NCBI GenBank assembly: GCA_020635995.1
Contig: JACJYS010000001.1
Span: 124,001-188,000 of the forward strand
From: Chitinophagales bacterium
Lineage (GTDB): Bacteria > Bacteroidota > Bacteroidia > Chitinophagales > UBA8649
Direction: 5' to 3'
Length of the DNA: 64,000 nt
This document shows positions 16,866 through 26,360 of the stretch, in pieces; the stretch's first letter is position 1, and each line of letters begins with the position of its first letter. The translations under genes and the position numbers were made by a program. The notes under the pieces are model-generated. The model had not been told where the DNA came from. It made no database searches and worked only from the letters and a program-made list of their open reading frames with translations.

Positions 16866-18137
16866 TTAAGCATACAAAGGAAACCCTTTCATAAAGGCAT
16901 TTACTTGGTTTCTAATGTCTCCAATTTTAGCTTCATCTTCTTTATTCATTAGTAGCGTATCTATCCAATCTACTATTTTCTCCATGTCTTTTTCTTTTAA
17001 ACCTCTGGTGGTTACGGCAGGCGTACCTATTCTTATTCCGGAAGTAATAAAAGGCGATTGCGTATCAAACGGCACCATGTTTTTATTTACCGTAATATCG
17101 GCTAAACCCAGTACATTTTCGGCTTCTTTGCCTGTTAAGTTTTTATTTCGCAGGTCAATAAGCATTAAGTGGTTATCTGTGCCGTTAGAAACCAAATGAT
17201 AACCTTTTGCCACAAAGGCTTTAGCCATAGCTTGTGCATTGGCAATAACTTGTTTAGAATATGTTTTAAAACTATCGTTTAAAGCTTCGCCAAAAGCTAC
17301 CGCTTTGCCCGCTATTACGTGCTCTAAAGGACCGCCCTGTGTGCCGGGAAATACCGCAGAATCTAACAGTGAACTCATTTTCCGCACCGTACCTTTAGCC
17401 GTAGTTATACCTAATGGATTGTCAAAATCTTGTCCTAACATTATTACGCCACCTCTTGGTCCTCTTAGGGTTTTATGCGTAGTAGAAGTAATAATATGGC
17501 AGTAAGGCATAGGATTATTTTGTACACCACTTGCCACTAATCCGGCTATATGGCTAATATCTGCTAAAACTAAAGCACCAACTTTATCGGCTATGGCTCT
17601 AAAGCGTTTAAAATCCCATTCTCTGGCATAAGCAGAAGCTCCACAAATAATTAATTTAGGTTTTACTTCAATAGCTTTAGCTTCCACTTTATCCATATCT
17701 ATAACTCCCGTTTCTTTTTCTACGCCATAAAAAGTGGGATTGTATAATTTTCCCGAAAAATTAACAGAGGAACCATGCGTTAAGTGTCCACCGTGAGATA
17801 AATCAAAACCTAAAATAGTATCTCCGGGATTAAGTACGGCAAGCATTACTGCGGCATTAGCTTGTGCTCCACTGTGTGGCTGCACGTTTACCCACTCCGC
17901 ACCAAAAAGTTTTTTTAGCCTTTCTCTGGCTATATCTTCTATTCTATCTACCACTTCACAACCACCGTAATAGCGTTTGCCCGGCAATCCTTCTGCATAT
18001 TTATTGGTAAGTACACTTCCTGTAGCTTCCATTACCTCTTTGCTGGTAAAATTTTCAGAAGCTATTAGCTCAATACCGTGTTCTTGTCGGTCTTGCTCTG
18101 CTTGTATTAAATCAAAAACTTCTTGGTCTTTATGCAT
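16866..18137 (-). CDS. glyA: Serine hydroxymethyltransferase
   Basis: 423 aa, complete. It converts serine and tetrahydrofolate to glycine and methylenetetrahydrofolate, using PLP. The PLP lysine is Lys 222 in TSTTHKTLRGPRGG; other family blocks are IELIASENFTS, YAEGLPGKRYYGG, PHSGAQANAAV, LSHGGHLTHG and DISHIAGLVASG. The C-terminal GIRIGTPAVTTRGLKE is intact. A TATCTTTG box at 18158-18165 precedes the start. Nothing unusual is seen. Confidence 0.98.
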   Translation of the reverse strand: MHKDQEVFDLIQAEQDRQEHGIELIASENFTSKEVMEATGSVLTNKYAEGLPGKRYYGGCEVVDRIEDIARERLKKLFGAEWVNVQPHSGAQANAAVMLAVLNPGDTILGFDLSHGGHLTHGSSVNFSGKLYNPTFYGVEKETGVIDMDKVEAKAIEVKPKLIICGASAYAREWDFKRFRAIADKVGALVLADISHIAGLVASGVQNNPMPYCHIITSTTHKTLRGPRGGVIMLGQDFDNPLGITTAKGTVRKMSSLLDSAVFPGTQGGPLEHVIAGKAVAFGEALNDSFKTYSKQVIANAQAMAKAFVAKGYHLVSNGTDNHLMLIDLRNKNLTGKEAENVLGLADITVNKNMVPFDTQSPFITSGIRIGTPAVTTRGLKEKDMEKIVDWIDTLLMNKEDEAKIGDIRNQVNAFMKGFPLYA

Positions 18138-18157
18138 GATTGTTTTGTTTTAAGCGA

Positions 18158-18165
18158 CAAAGATA
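18158..18165 (-). promoter_or_regulatory. -7 box of glyA
   Basis: The minus strand reads TATCTTTG, an exact TAnnTTTG match, 20 bp before the glyA ATG. No TTG was found at the expected -33 spacing. Confidence 0.45.
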
Positions 18166-18193
18166 AGCGGTTAATGTTTAATTATGTAATGTT

Positions 18194-18232
18194 CAAAATA
18201 GTTTAGACTATTTTGAATTGACAATTGGTATA
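18194..18232. repeat. Hairpin repeat, family E copy 1
   Basis: CAAAATAG and CTATTTTG form a stem around TTTAGA, followed by AATTGACAATTGGTATAA. Related copies lie at 22975-23023 and, in the opposite orientation, 35733-35800; a fragment is at 41856-41878. The copy here supplies the TTG of a promoter for the C45 gene. Confidence 0.6.
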
Positions 18233-18245
18233 ATACGTATTTTTG
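18218..18245 (+). promoter_or_regulatory. Promoter for the C45-PaaK operon
   Basis: TTG at 18218-18220 and TATTTTTG at 18238-18245 are spaced by 17 bp, fitting the Bacteroidetes TTG / TAnnTTTG pattern. The -33 element lies in the flank of a family E hairpin repeat, so the repeat may have donated part of the promoter. The ATG at 18255 follows only 9 bp later, implying a very short leader. Confidence 0.5.
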
Positions 18246-18254
18246 CATACAATT

Positions 18255-19892
18255 ATGTGGTGGTTGCTTATTCCTATTTTAATTATTGCCGTTTTGGTTT
18301 TTTGGTTTTACCAAGCCTTAAATACGCCTTTGCCTAAAGTGCAAGATAAAAGTATTGTAAACAAAAAAACCGTTGTAAAAAACGATATTACCTTTTTTGA
18401 AAATACTTTTTGTAAAGCCAATAAATATGGAATTTATGAGGTTTATACCGAAGGTAATGCTTTTGAAAGAGGCTATGCTATGGGGCAAGTGCTTAAACCT
18501 TTAAAAGCTCAACACGAAAAAAATTTTATTGACAGCATTTATGATATAGTGCCTTCTAAAACTTACGTTAAGTTTTTGCGTATAGTAGTAGGTTTAATGA
18601 ATAGAAACTTGCATCGTTTTTTTAAAGAAGAATATAAAGAAGAATTGTTGGGATTGTCTTATTCTTCTCCTACGGAGTACAATTATATAGCTCCACCTTA
18701 TCAGCGAGTTTTAAACTATCATGCGGCCCACGATATTGGTCATGCTCTGCAAAATATGGGTTTAGTGGCTTGCTCTTCTTTTGTGCTAAATAATAGCAAA
18801 ACCGATGATGGTAGTTTACTTTTAGCCAGAAATTTAGATTTTTCTCCCAGTGAAAAATTTAACGAGTTAAAAGTGTTGTACTTTATTAATCCAACAAGAG
18901 GACATAAATATATTTCTTATTCGTGGCCGGGTTTTATAGGTGTGGTTTCCGGCATGAATGAGCATGGTTTGTGTGTGGTTTTACATTCTGCAAAATCAAA
19001 AATGCGATTAAAAATAGGAACGCCCGTTTCTATTATTGCCAAAGAAATAATGCAAGAAGCAAAAAATTTAGCCGAAGCGGAAGCTATTCTTAAAAGACGT
19101 CAATCTTTTGTTTCAGAATTATTTTTGGTGGTTTCGGCACAAGATAATAATGCCTGTGTTTTTGAAAAAGAACCTAATTCACTTTCCAAATATATGATGC
19201 AAGGCAATAAGTTAATTTGTACCAACCATTATTTGAGTGAGGAAAAAACAAATACTTCTGAAAATATAGAGTGGAAAAACACCATTAGCTCTGCATACAG
19301 AGAAGAAAGACTTAAAGAACTATTATCAAACAAGAATGAAATAAACCCAACTCAAGCAGTGACAATACTGAGAAACATAAAAGGTGTAGACAATGAAGAT
19401 ATAGGCATACAAAATGAATGTGCCATAAATCAGTTGGCAGCACACCATGGTATTGTTTTTAAGCCTCAAACTTTAGATTTTTGGGTAAGTGCCAATCCAT
19501 ACTGCATGGGAACTATGGTAGCCTACAATTTAAAAGAAGCTTTTGAAAAAGCTCAAGAAAATCCTGCCGAAAATTTATATAAAGAAGCAGCTGTTATTCC
19601 TCAAGATGCTTTTTTAGAAACACAGCAATATCAAGATTTTTTGGCTTATAAAACTTTAGAAAAAGAAATAAAAACAGCTATTAAGTTTAAAAAAACAATA
19701 GATGAAAATAAATTGGAGCAACTAATTAATCTAAATTCAAAATTGTTTTTAGCGTATGAAACCGTAGGTAATTACTATTTGCAACAAAATAAAAAACAAA
19801 AAGCCAAACAGTATTTTGAGAAAGCCTTAAATTTGAAAATTGCTACTAAATTTGAGAAAAACCGAATAGAAAAGAACTTGTTAAAATGTTAA
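18255..19892 (+). CDS. Membrane-anchored C45-family autoproteolytic acyltransferase/peptidase-like protein
   Basis: 545 aa from ATG; a TTG four codons upstream is inside the promoter box and is rejected. An N-terminal membrane anchor (MWWLLIPILIIAVLVFWFYQ) precedes an NTN-hydrolase fold related to acyl-CoA:6-aminopenicillanic acid acyltransferase. The likely nucleophile after self-cleavage is Cys 173 in LVACSSFVLNN, followed by GSLLLARNLDF and the SGMNEHGLCVVLHSAKS block. The C-terminal 100 residues are helical with a TPR-like end (YYLQQNKKQKAKQYFEKALN). Members hydrolyse or form amide bonds; the substrate here is unknown. It overlaps the next gene by 7 bp. Confidence 0.82.
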   Translation: MWWLLIPILIIAVLVFWFYQALNTPLPKVQDKSIVNKKTVVKNDITFFENTFCKANKYGIYEVYTEGNAFERGYAMGQVLKPLKAQHEKNFIDSIYDIVPSKTYVKFLRIVVGLMNRNLHRFFKEEYKEELLGLSYSSPTEYNYIAPPYQRVLNYHAAHDIGHALQNMGLVACSSFVLNNSKTDDGSLLLARNLDFSPSEKFNELKVLYFINPTRGHKYISYSWPGFIGVVSGMNEHGLCVVLHSAKSKMRLKIGTPVSIIAKEIMQEAKNLAEAEAILKRRQSFVSELFLVVSAQDNNACVFEKEPNSLSKYMMQGNKLICTNHYLSEEKTNTSENIEWKNTISSAYREERLKELLSNKNEINPTQAVTILRNIKGVDNEDIGIQNECAINQLAAHHGIVFKPQTLDFWVSANPYCMGTMVAYNLKEAFEKAQENPAENLYKEAAVIPQDAFLETQQYQDFLAYKTLEKEIKTAIKFKKTIDENKLEQLINLNSKLFLAYETVGNYYLQQNKKQKAKQYFEKALNLKIATKFEKNRIEKNLLKC

Positions 19893-21196
19893 ATCCCTTA
19901 TTTGAAATTCCTACACTTGAAAAAGTGCCTGCAAAAGCTGCTAAAGAATGGCAAAACAAAGCCTTAAAAGAACAATTAGCATATTTGAAAGAAAACTCCA
20001 CATTTTACCAAAAGCATTTTAAAAACCATAAAGTTAATTGGAGCGATATTGAAACCATAAATGACTTGCACAAAATTCCGCCTATAGGCAAAGAAGAATT
20101 GCAGGCATTTAATATGGATTTTTTGTGTGTGCCTAAAACAAAAATTATAGATTATGTAACCACTTCCGGCACTACAGGAGAGCCTGTTACTATAGCACTT
20201 ACAGAAGAAGATTTGCAACGCTTAGCATATAATGAAGCCATTTCGTTGGCAGGAGCAAACGGAAAACCTGAAGACATTTATCAGCTAACTACTACTATAG
20301 ACAGGCGGTTTATGGCAGGTTTAGCTTATTATCTTGGTATAAGAAACTTAAAATGTGGCATTGTGCGTGTGGGGTCTGGCATTCCGCAGTTGCAGTTAGA
20401 TACTTTAGAAAGAATACAGCCCAACACCTTAATTGCTGTTCCGTCTTTTATAAATGCTCTAATTAATTATGCTCAAAAAAACAATATTGATTTAAACCAA
20501 ACAAGTGTAAAAAAGATAATTTGCATTGGCGAATCTATAAGAGATGTAGGTTTAAAACCAAATGCTTTGCATAAAAAGATAGTTGAGCAGTGGAATGTAA
20601 AACTATATTCCACTTATGCTTCTACAGAAATGGGGACGGCTTATACGGAATGCACCGCCCAACAGGGTGGACACGAACATCCACAGCTTATAATAAGCGA
20701 ACTTTTAGACGAAAACAACCAGGTGCTAACCGCAGAAGATGCCGAAGGCGAGCTTTGTATAACCACGCTTGGTGTTAAAGGAATGCCATTGTTGCGTTTT
20801 AAAACTGGCGATATGGTGCGTTTTTATCATGAAAAATGCTCTTGTGGTAGAACAAGCAAAAGAGTAAGTGCCGTTTTAGGCAGAAAAAACCAAATGATAA
20901 AATACAAAGGCACAACATTATATCCTCCTGCTATTTTTGAAGTATTAAACAGTATAGAAGAAGTGCAACTTTATGCCGTAGAAGTAAAAAAGAGCGAATT
21001 AGATACCGATGAAATTATCATTCATTTATACAGTAAAACACAAGACACTAAACGATTGGAAACAAAATGCTCAGAATTATTAAGAGCAAAACTGCGTGTA
21101 AAACCTAAGGTAGTTTTAACTACTAAAGAAGCCGTGCAAGCACTGCACCAACAAAAAAATCTGCGTAAACCTACCGTTTTTGTAGATAATAGGTAG
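19886..21196 (+). CDS. Phenylacetate-CoA ligase-like (PaaK-type) adenylate-forming enzyme
   Basis: 436 aa, full PaaK length. The adenylation motif TTSGTTGEP is at residues 92-100, followed by the YSTYASTEMGTAYTEC block (substrate and AMP site) and GDMVRFYHEKCSCGRTSKR, which ends the N-terminal domain; the C-terminal lid includes GRKNQMIKYKGTTLYPPAIF. It would activate a carboxylic acid as an acyl-adenylate and probably pass it to CoA. It is coupled by a 7-bp overlap to the C45 acyltransferase gene, which suggests that the activated acyl group is the donor for that enzyme; this is inference. Confidence 0.88.
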   Translation: MLNPLFEIPTLEKVPAKAAKEWQNKALKEQLAYLKENSTFYQKHFKNHKVNWSDIETINDLHKIPPIGKEELQAFNMDFLCVPKTKIIDYVTTSGTTGEPVTIALTEEDLQRLAYNEAISLAGANGKPEDIYQLTTTIDRRFMAGLAYYLGIRNLKCGIVRVGSGIPQLQLDTLERIQPNTLIAVPSFINALINYAQKNNIDLNQTSVKKIICIGESIRDVGLKPNALHKKIVEQWNVKLYSTYASTEMGTAYTECTAQQGGHEHPQLIISELLDENNQVLTAEDAEGELCITTLGVKGMPLLRFKTGDMVRFYHEKCSCGRTSKRVSAVLGRKNQMIKYKGTTLYPPAIFEVLNSIEEVQLYAVEVKKSELDTDEIIIHLYSKTQDTKRLETKCSELLRAKLRVKPKVVLTTKEAVQALHQQKNLRKPTVFVDNR

Positions 21197-21297
21197 AAGT
21201 ATTATTTGTCTTTACAATAGAAATAAGATTAGACTAATATCTTTATAACAAACTTTTTATGATTATCCGTAAAGATACCTATGAAGTATTTTACATT

Positions 21298-21770
21298 AAC
21301 TTTTCTTTAGTAGAAAAGTTACAAAAGAATCGCACTAAGTTTTCAGCGACCCATTATAACCTCAACTCTTAAAAATCAAAAACTCATCACTCCGTTCTTC
21401 AAACAGTTTAATTTTTTACGGAGTTTTCGGTTAATGGGTGCCCCGCTTACAAACTTAAGGTGCACTTTTTATCTGACCTTAATCAAAAATACGTTAAGAA
21501 ATGATGTAAAACAGACATCCAAAATGAATGAAATTATAAAACAGTAAACAGACAAATTAGTATGCTCCTACAATTGAAAATACTTTAGGAAAACTAAAAT
21601 TGAGCATACATTAATTTGTCCTCGTCTGTTTTATGGCATTTTAGTATTTTTGATTACAGTCTTGACTTTTGGTTACCTTTGTGTCAAGACAAAGGTAAAA
21701 GACTACAAACTGTAATTATAATTACTTAAAGGTCTCAAGATGCTATCTTAAAGCATAAATTATTGGTATA
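21298..21770. repeat. Long dispersed non-coding element, copy 2 (extended form)
   Basis: Bases 21327-21770 are the inverse complement of 8921-9240, interrupted by an extra segment of about 120 bp near 21350-21450. That segment has its own dyads: CCCATTATAACC pairs with GGTTAATGGG, and ACTCCG with CGGAGT. A hairpin with AACTTTTCT and AGAAAAGTT arms (21298-21320) flanks one end, and the TTACCTTTGT hairpin lies toward the other. Together this explains almost all of the 21197-21797 gap; bases 21197-21297 show nothing recognisable. Confidence 0.72.
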
Positions 21771-21797
21771 ATAACGGATAGTTATAAAACTTTTGTA

Positions 21798-22931
21798 TTA
21801 TTTATCTCTCTTTTCTACAAAATGAATCATTACCTCTTTGGTCAATTTCATGGCGGTATCATCTAAGTGGTCTAAATTATCTAAGCGAGTATGATAAGTG
21901 GGGTCTAATGTTTCTGATGTCATGCCTATTAATGATAAAGCCGGCAATTTATTCATTATAAAAGCCGAAGCATCGCTGGCACCAACAGTAAGCGGTAAAG
22001 TTTTAACAGGCAAATGGCATGCTTCAAAAGAATCTTGCATTTCTTTTATCAAATTTTTATCAAAAAAGCTAAGCGTATTTGTTTCATTAGTGGCTATGGT
22101 TAAATATTCTTTGTCTTTTATGGTATCTAAATTTACAAGTAAAGCATTCTCTTCTAAAAGTCTTTTTTTGTTGGCTTTTACATAAGCAAAAGCACCTCTT
22201 AATCCCATTTCTTCAGCACCAAAACTTATAATTCTTATTCGGGTGTGTTGCGGTTTATTTTCTGCAAAATATTTCCCTAAACTAAAAGACAAAGCCACTC
22301 CCGTTAAATTATCATTAGCCCCTTGTACCACTTCTTTGCCGTGCATATCAAAAAGTACCCAAACTGTTGGTGTAAGAATAAACAACAATACTAAAAATAT
22401 TTTGCTTACTATAGCTCCGCTAAATACTATTAATGCAAAAAATATAGGACTTAAGGCTAATAAAAAAGATGATATTACCGTTAAAACAGCACCTGCAAAC
22501 TTTAATTTATACCACCACTTAAATTCTTTAACACTATCTATATGCCCTGCAAAAATTATAGTTTTTTTATGCTCTCCTGTAGGTTCTATTACGCCCTCTA
22601 CATTATAAGATTCTTTTTGAGGAAATAAAAAATCTAAACAATGCCTATATGTAACAAAATGACAAATAAACAATAGTGCATTAACCACACTTAACACAAA
22701 AGCCCAAGTAGGATAAAAGAAAATTAAAACTATAGCAATTAAATGAATAACTATAAAAAGCTTTAAAGCCTGAAAATGAGCTTCTAAAGCTGAATTAAAA
22801 GGTAAAAAAGAAACCTCATCGCAAAAAGCGTCTAATTTGTCTTTTACAAAAAGTTGTGCTTGTTTCTCTGCATCGGAGCCGGCATATCGCCCTCCAAACC
22901 TTTTAATTATTTCTTGAATAAAAGTTTTCAT
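21798..22931 (-). CDS. M28-family zinc aminopeptidase with internal membrane segments
   Basis: 377 aa. Zinc-site motifs are in order: GHIDSVKEF (His, Asp), GANDNLTG (bridging Asp), EEMGLRGAFAY (catalytic Glu pair), LDTIKDKE (Asp) and YHTRLDNLDHL (His). Two hydrophobic pairs lie before the catalytic region (LFIVIHLIAIVLIFFYPTWA and following) and between GHIDS and GANDN (AVLTVISSFLLALSPIFFAL and after), so the enzyme is probably membrane-bound with its active domain on one face. No signal peptide. It likely trims peptides at the envelope. Transcribed alone, with the long repeat element downstream. Confidence 0.85.
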   Translation of the reverse strand: MKTFIQEIIKRFGGRYAGSDAEKQAQLFVKDKLDAFCDEVSFLPFNSALEAHFQALKLFIVIHLIAIVLIFFYPTWAFVLSVVNALLFICHFVTYRHCLDFLFPQKESYNVEGVIEPTGEHKKTIIFAGHIDSVKEFKWWYKLKFAGAVLTVISSFLLALSPIFFALIVFSGAIVSKIFLVLLFILTPTVWVLFDMHGKEVVQGANDNLTGVALSFSLGKYFAENKPQHTRIRIISFGAEEMGLRGAFAYVKANKKRLLEENALLVNLDTIKDKEYLTIATNETNTLSFFDKNLIKEMQDSFEACHLPVKTLPLTVGASDASAFIMNKLPALSLIGMTSETLDPTYHTRLDNLDHLDDTAMKLTKEVMIHFVEKRDK

Positions 22932-22974
22932 TTACTATTGGTTTAACACAAAAATAATTAATACTTTGTTAATT

Positions 22975-23023
22975 CAAAATAGTTTAAACTATTTTGGGTT
23001 TTACAATGGGAAATGCCGTAGGA
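22975..23023. repeat. Hairpin repeat, family E copy 2
   Basis: A stem with CAAAATAG and CTATTTTG around TTTAAA, followed by GGGTTTTACAATGGGAAATG and CCG; the same 3' flank follows the copy at 35751-35772. It lies between the divergent M28 peptidase and glpD genes; the rest of this 220-bp gap holds no gene. Confidence 0.6.
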
Positions 23024-23152
23024 ATATTCATAATAGACCAATAATTGTTTAAAGTTAAATTTACGTAATAATTTTTAAAAGGGTTTTCTTAAAAAATTAG
23101 TATTTCTTGTTTTTAGCATATAGTTTAATCATCTTTGCATTTTAATTTTTTA

Positions 23153-24811
23153 ATGGATAATCAATTTAGTTTTTCTAACAATACCCGAAATGATTTTATT
23201 AATGAAAGTCAAAATAAAGTATTTGATATTTTAGTAATTGGTGGCGGTGTTACAGGTGCCGGCATTGCTTTAGATGCTGTTTCAAGAGGGCTTTCTGTTT
23301 GCTTAATAGAAAAACACGATTATGCTTGGGGCACCAGTAGCCGCTCTACAAAGCTTATACACGGTGGTTTAAGGTATTTAAAACAATTAGAAATAGCTTT
23401 AGTAAAAGAAGTAGGCACAGAAAGAGCTATTGTACACAAAAATGCCAGAAACTTGGTGCTACCCGAAAAAATGTTGCTTCCCATAGTAGAAAATGGTTCT
23501 TTAGGCTATTACAGCACTTCAGCGGCATTGTTAGTTTACGATTTTTTAGCAGGCGTAAAAAACAAAGAAAGACGCAAAATGCTATCTAAAAGTAGCACTT
23601 TAAAAGCTGAACCTTTGCTTGATAGTAAAAAAGTAAGCGGTGGCGGTTTGTACTATGAGTATAGAACCGATGATGCCCGACTAACCATAGAAATAATTAA
23701 AAAAGCCGTAGAATTAGGGGCTGTTTGTATTAATTATGCCAAGTTTATTAGTCCTATATACGAAAATCACCGTTTTGCCGGTGGCGAAATAAAAGATAAT
23801 ATTTCAAACGAAACTTTTGAAATAAGAGCCAAACAAGTGGTAAATGCTACCGGCCCGTGGGTAGATTTAATTCGCAAAAAAGACAACTCATTAAAAGGCA
23901 AAAGATTACAACTAACTAAAGGTGTACACATAGTGCTTCCTTATAAAATTTTATCTATAAAACAGGCTGTTTATTTTGATGTAGAAGAAGATGATAGAAT
24001 GGTTTTTGCCATTCCGCGACATGGGAAAACTTATGTGGGCACTACCGATACCGTTTACAGCGAAAACATAGATGAACCACACGCCAGTAAGGACGATGTG
24101 GAATATATACTGAGAGCTACAAACAATATGTTTCCAAAGCTTAATATTACTATTTCTCAAGTAGAATCTAGCTGGGCGGGGTTGCGACCTTTAATTTATG
24201 AAGACGGAAAATCGCCAAGCGAGCTTTCTAGAAAAGATGAAATTTTTGAAAGCGAAAGTGGACTGCTTTCTATAGCCGGAGGAAAACTAACAGGCTACCG
24301 AAAAATGGCAGAACGTATTGTAAATAAAGTAGTTGAACTACATAATATAAAAACTGCTTTAAAGTGTAAAACAGAAAATTTGCAACTTCATGGCTCTGAT
24401 TTTTCTTCTAATAAAGAAATAAGAAACCTAATTATTAAGCTTACTTCAGAAAATACTAAGCACAAAATTACAGTAGAAGTTATTAAAGAGTGGATTTATA
24501 GATACGGAACCGACACTCCAATTATCATAGATTTTTATAAGCAGTTTCTCTCAAAAAATAAAGAACCCGAATTGTGTTTTCATCTTGCAGAAATGCAGTA
24601 TTGCTTAGAAAATGAGTGTGTGTTAAAACTTGAAGATTTTTACATTAGAAGAAGCTCAAAAATGTATTTTGATATTAAGAAAATTAATCCTTATATAAAA
24701 GAAGTGGCTGAGCTTGTTAAAGCATTTCATAAATATTCTGATGAAGAAATAGCAGAGCAAATTGAAAGAGTGAAATATTATGAGAAATTGGCTCTTACTT
24801 TTAAAAGTTAA
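23153..24811 (+). CDS. glpD: Aerobic glycerol-3-phosphate dehydrogenase
   Basis: 552 aa from the ATG at 23153; a TTG six codons earlier belongs to a CATCTTTG promoter-like box and is not used as start. The FAD site is near residues 27-40 (VIGGGVTGAGIALDA). Family blocks: GTSSRSTKLIHGGLRYL, NATGPWVDLIR, LTKGVHIVLP, RHGKTYVGTTDT and GGKLTGYRKMA. The C-terminal DAO_C helical domain is present. It oxidises glycerol-3-phosphate to dihydroxyacetone phosphate at the inner membrane and passes electrons to quinone. The 3' end overlaps the convergent Ig-like lipoprotein gene by 11 bp. No glpF or glpK is adjacent. Confidence 0.95.
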   Translation: MDNQFSFSNNTRNDFINESQNKVFDILVIGGGVTGAGIALDAVSRGLSVCLIEKHDYAWGTSSRSTKLIHGGLRYLKQLEIALVKEVGTERAIVHKNARNLVLPEKMLLPIVENGSLGYYSTSAALLVYDFLAGVKNKERRKMLSKSSTLKAEPLLDSKKVSGGGLYYEYRTDDARLTIEIIKKAVELGAVCINYAKFISPIYENHRFAGGEIKDNISNETFEIRAKQVVNATGPWVDLIRKKDNSLKGKRLQLTKGVHIVLPYKILSIKQAVYFDVEEDDRMVFAIPRHGKTYVGTTDTVYSENIDEPHASKDDVEYILRATNNMFPKLNITISQVESSWAGLRPLIYEDGKSPSELSRKDEIFESESGLLSIAGGKLTGYRKMAERIVNKVVELHNIKTALKCKTENLQLHGSDFSSNKEIRNLIIKLTSENTKHKITVEVIKEWIYRYGTDTPIIIDFYKQFLSKNKEPELCFHLAEMQYCLENECVLKLEDFYIRRSSKMYFDIKKINPYIKEVAELVKAFHKYSDEEIAEQIERVKYYEKLALTFKS

Positions 24812-26360
24812 TAGTTAAATCTTTATCCCAGTTATCTTTTATCTCTACATTTTCATTGTAAAACAGCATTTTTTCAGCTTCTAAACCTTGCTTTAAGTTT
24901 CCAGTGTCCCATTTTCCATTGCTATTCAAATCTGCAAATATTTTAATGGTATAATTTCCTGCACTTAAATCAGTAAAAGTTATAAGTTCTTTATTATCAA
25001 TGAGTTGCGAATAAACTATCATTTTCCCTTTTAATATTTGCAAAACAGGATTAGGATACTGTTCTTTTTGAGCAATAGTCAATATTAAATCGCCTTTATC
25101 TACTTTTTCGGTGGTGTTTACCACTAAGGTTTGCGAAACTTTATTTTGCTTGCCATTAAAATAATGTATAGCTCCCTCGTTTATAACTAAAGTATATAAA
25201 TTATTTTCCTGTAAATTAGCATAAAGGGAAAGGATTTTATTATTTATATTATATTTATATATAATATTACTTAATGAATCTTGCAAATAAATAAAGCCGG
25301 TATCAATATTATCTATCAAATATGGAAACTTAACTTTTATACTATCATTAGCCGGAATATTTGCATTTATCAACTGCACACCGCCTTCAATTTTACTTTT
25401 AGAAAAATTAATTTTTACAGTATCTGTCTTTTCTGCATCATCAAGGTTAATATAAAACTCCGTTTCCTCTAATAAAGTATCTGAAACAAAATAATGCAAA
25501 GTATCTTTTAAGCCATTAAAATAATATCTGTCATTAGGGTTATACAATTCAGTATTTAACTTTAACTTTTCTACAGGTTTATTAAAATTAAAAATTACCT
25601 CTCTGTTTTTTAGCAATTTATAATCCCCAAGCTTTGTTTTTTGCTCCTCACTAAACATATAAATTTCCTGTTCTAAAACTTCTTTCCCATTTATAGCTAT
25701 ACTATTAGTAGGTATGCTAATTAATTCACTTTCAGCATCATACAATAGATTGTTGTTATTTTCTTTAAGTGCCGCTATTATATAATAACCCGGTTTTATA
25801 TAATCTACTTTAAACTGCCCGGAAGCATTAGTTTTCACTAAATATCGGGGCTTAGTTTTAGTAAGAATTGCCGTATCGGAAGGCAAATACAAACCTATTG
25901 TAGCTTTTTCTACTGGTTTATTATCTATTGCCATTTTCACTTGCCCGCTTATAGATGAAGAATCTATAGTAGCTCCTGTAGAAAAAACGTAATTAAAAAA
26001 CTCTATTTCATTGCCTTCATTATAATCTTTTACAGCACCCATAAAATTGATATTATAAGTGGTATTTTCGGCTAAATTTTCAGGAAGTTTTATAACTAAA
26101 CTTTTCCCTTTTATAGTATATTTTGGTTTTTCGGGCATTGGTGGTGTTATAAATATTTTTTCTTCCGACTGCGAGAAATTAAAATACTCATCAAACTGAA
26201 TAATTATTTTTCCTTCTTTTACATTAGTAGTTCCATTAGCCGGACTAAGAGCTTTAATTACCGGTGCATCTGCATCTTTATCTCCACCTGTAGGAGCCAC
26301 AGGGTTAGCACAAGCATAAAGCAATAAAAAATACAGTATTATATAAAATGCGTTTTTCAT
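24801..26360 (-). CDS. Ig-like-domain lipoprotein (Big_5-type)
   Basis: 519 aa. A lipoprotein signal (MKNAFYIILYFLLLYAC) is followed by PTGGDKDADAPVIKALSPAN and an Ig-like domain (IIIQFDEYFNF; NTTYNINFMGAVKDYNEGN) of the kind common in Bacteroidetes, then a carboxypeptidase-regulatory-like domain (ISGQVKMAIDNKPVEKATIG to YYIIAALKENNNNLLYDAES) and a C-terminal repeat of it (AGNYTIKIFADLNSNGKWDT). It is likely anchored to the outer membrane; function unknown. Its ATG overlaps the mnmG stop by one base (TAATG), so it depends on mnmG translation. Confidence 0.85.
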   Translation of the reverse strand: MKNAFYIILYFLLLYACANPVAPTGGDKDADAPVIKALSPANGTTNVKEGKIIIQFDEYFNFSQSEEKIFITPPMPEKPKYTIKGKSLVIKLPENLAENTTYNINFMGAVKDYNEGNEIEFFNYVFSTGATIDSSSISGQVKMAIDNKPVEKATIGLYLPSDTAILTKTKPRYLVKTNASGQFKVDYIKPGYYIIAALKENNNNLLYDAESELISIPTNSIAINGKEVLEQEIYMFSEEQKTKLGDYKLLKNREVIFNFNKPVEKLKLNTELYNPNDRYYFNGLKDTLHYFVSDTLLEETEFYINLDDAEKTDTVKINFSKSKIEGGVQLINANIPANDSIKVKFPYLIDNIDTGFIYLQDSLSNIIYKYNINNKILSLYANLQENNLYTLVINEGAIHYFNGKQNKVSQTLVVNTTEKVDKGDLILTIAQKEQYPNPVLQILKGKMIVYSQLIDNKELITFTDLSAGNYTIKIFADLNSNGKWDTGNLKQGLEAEKMLFYNENVEIKDNWDKDLTINF

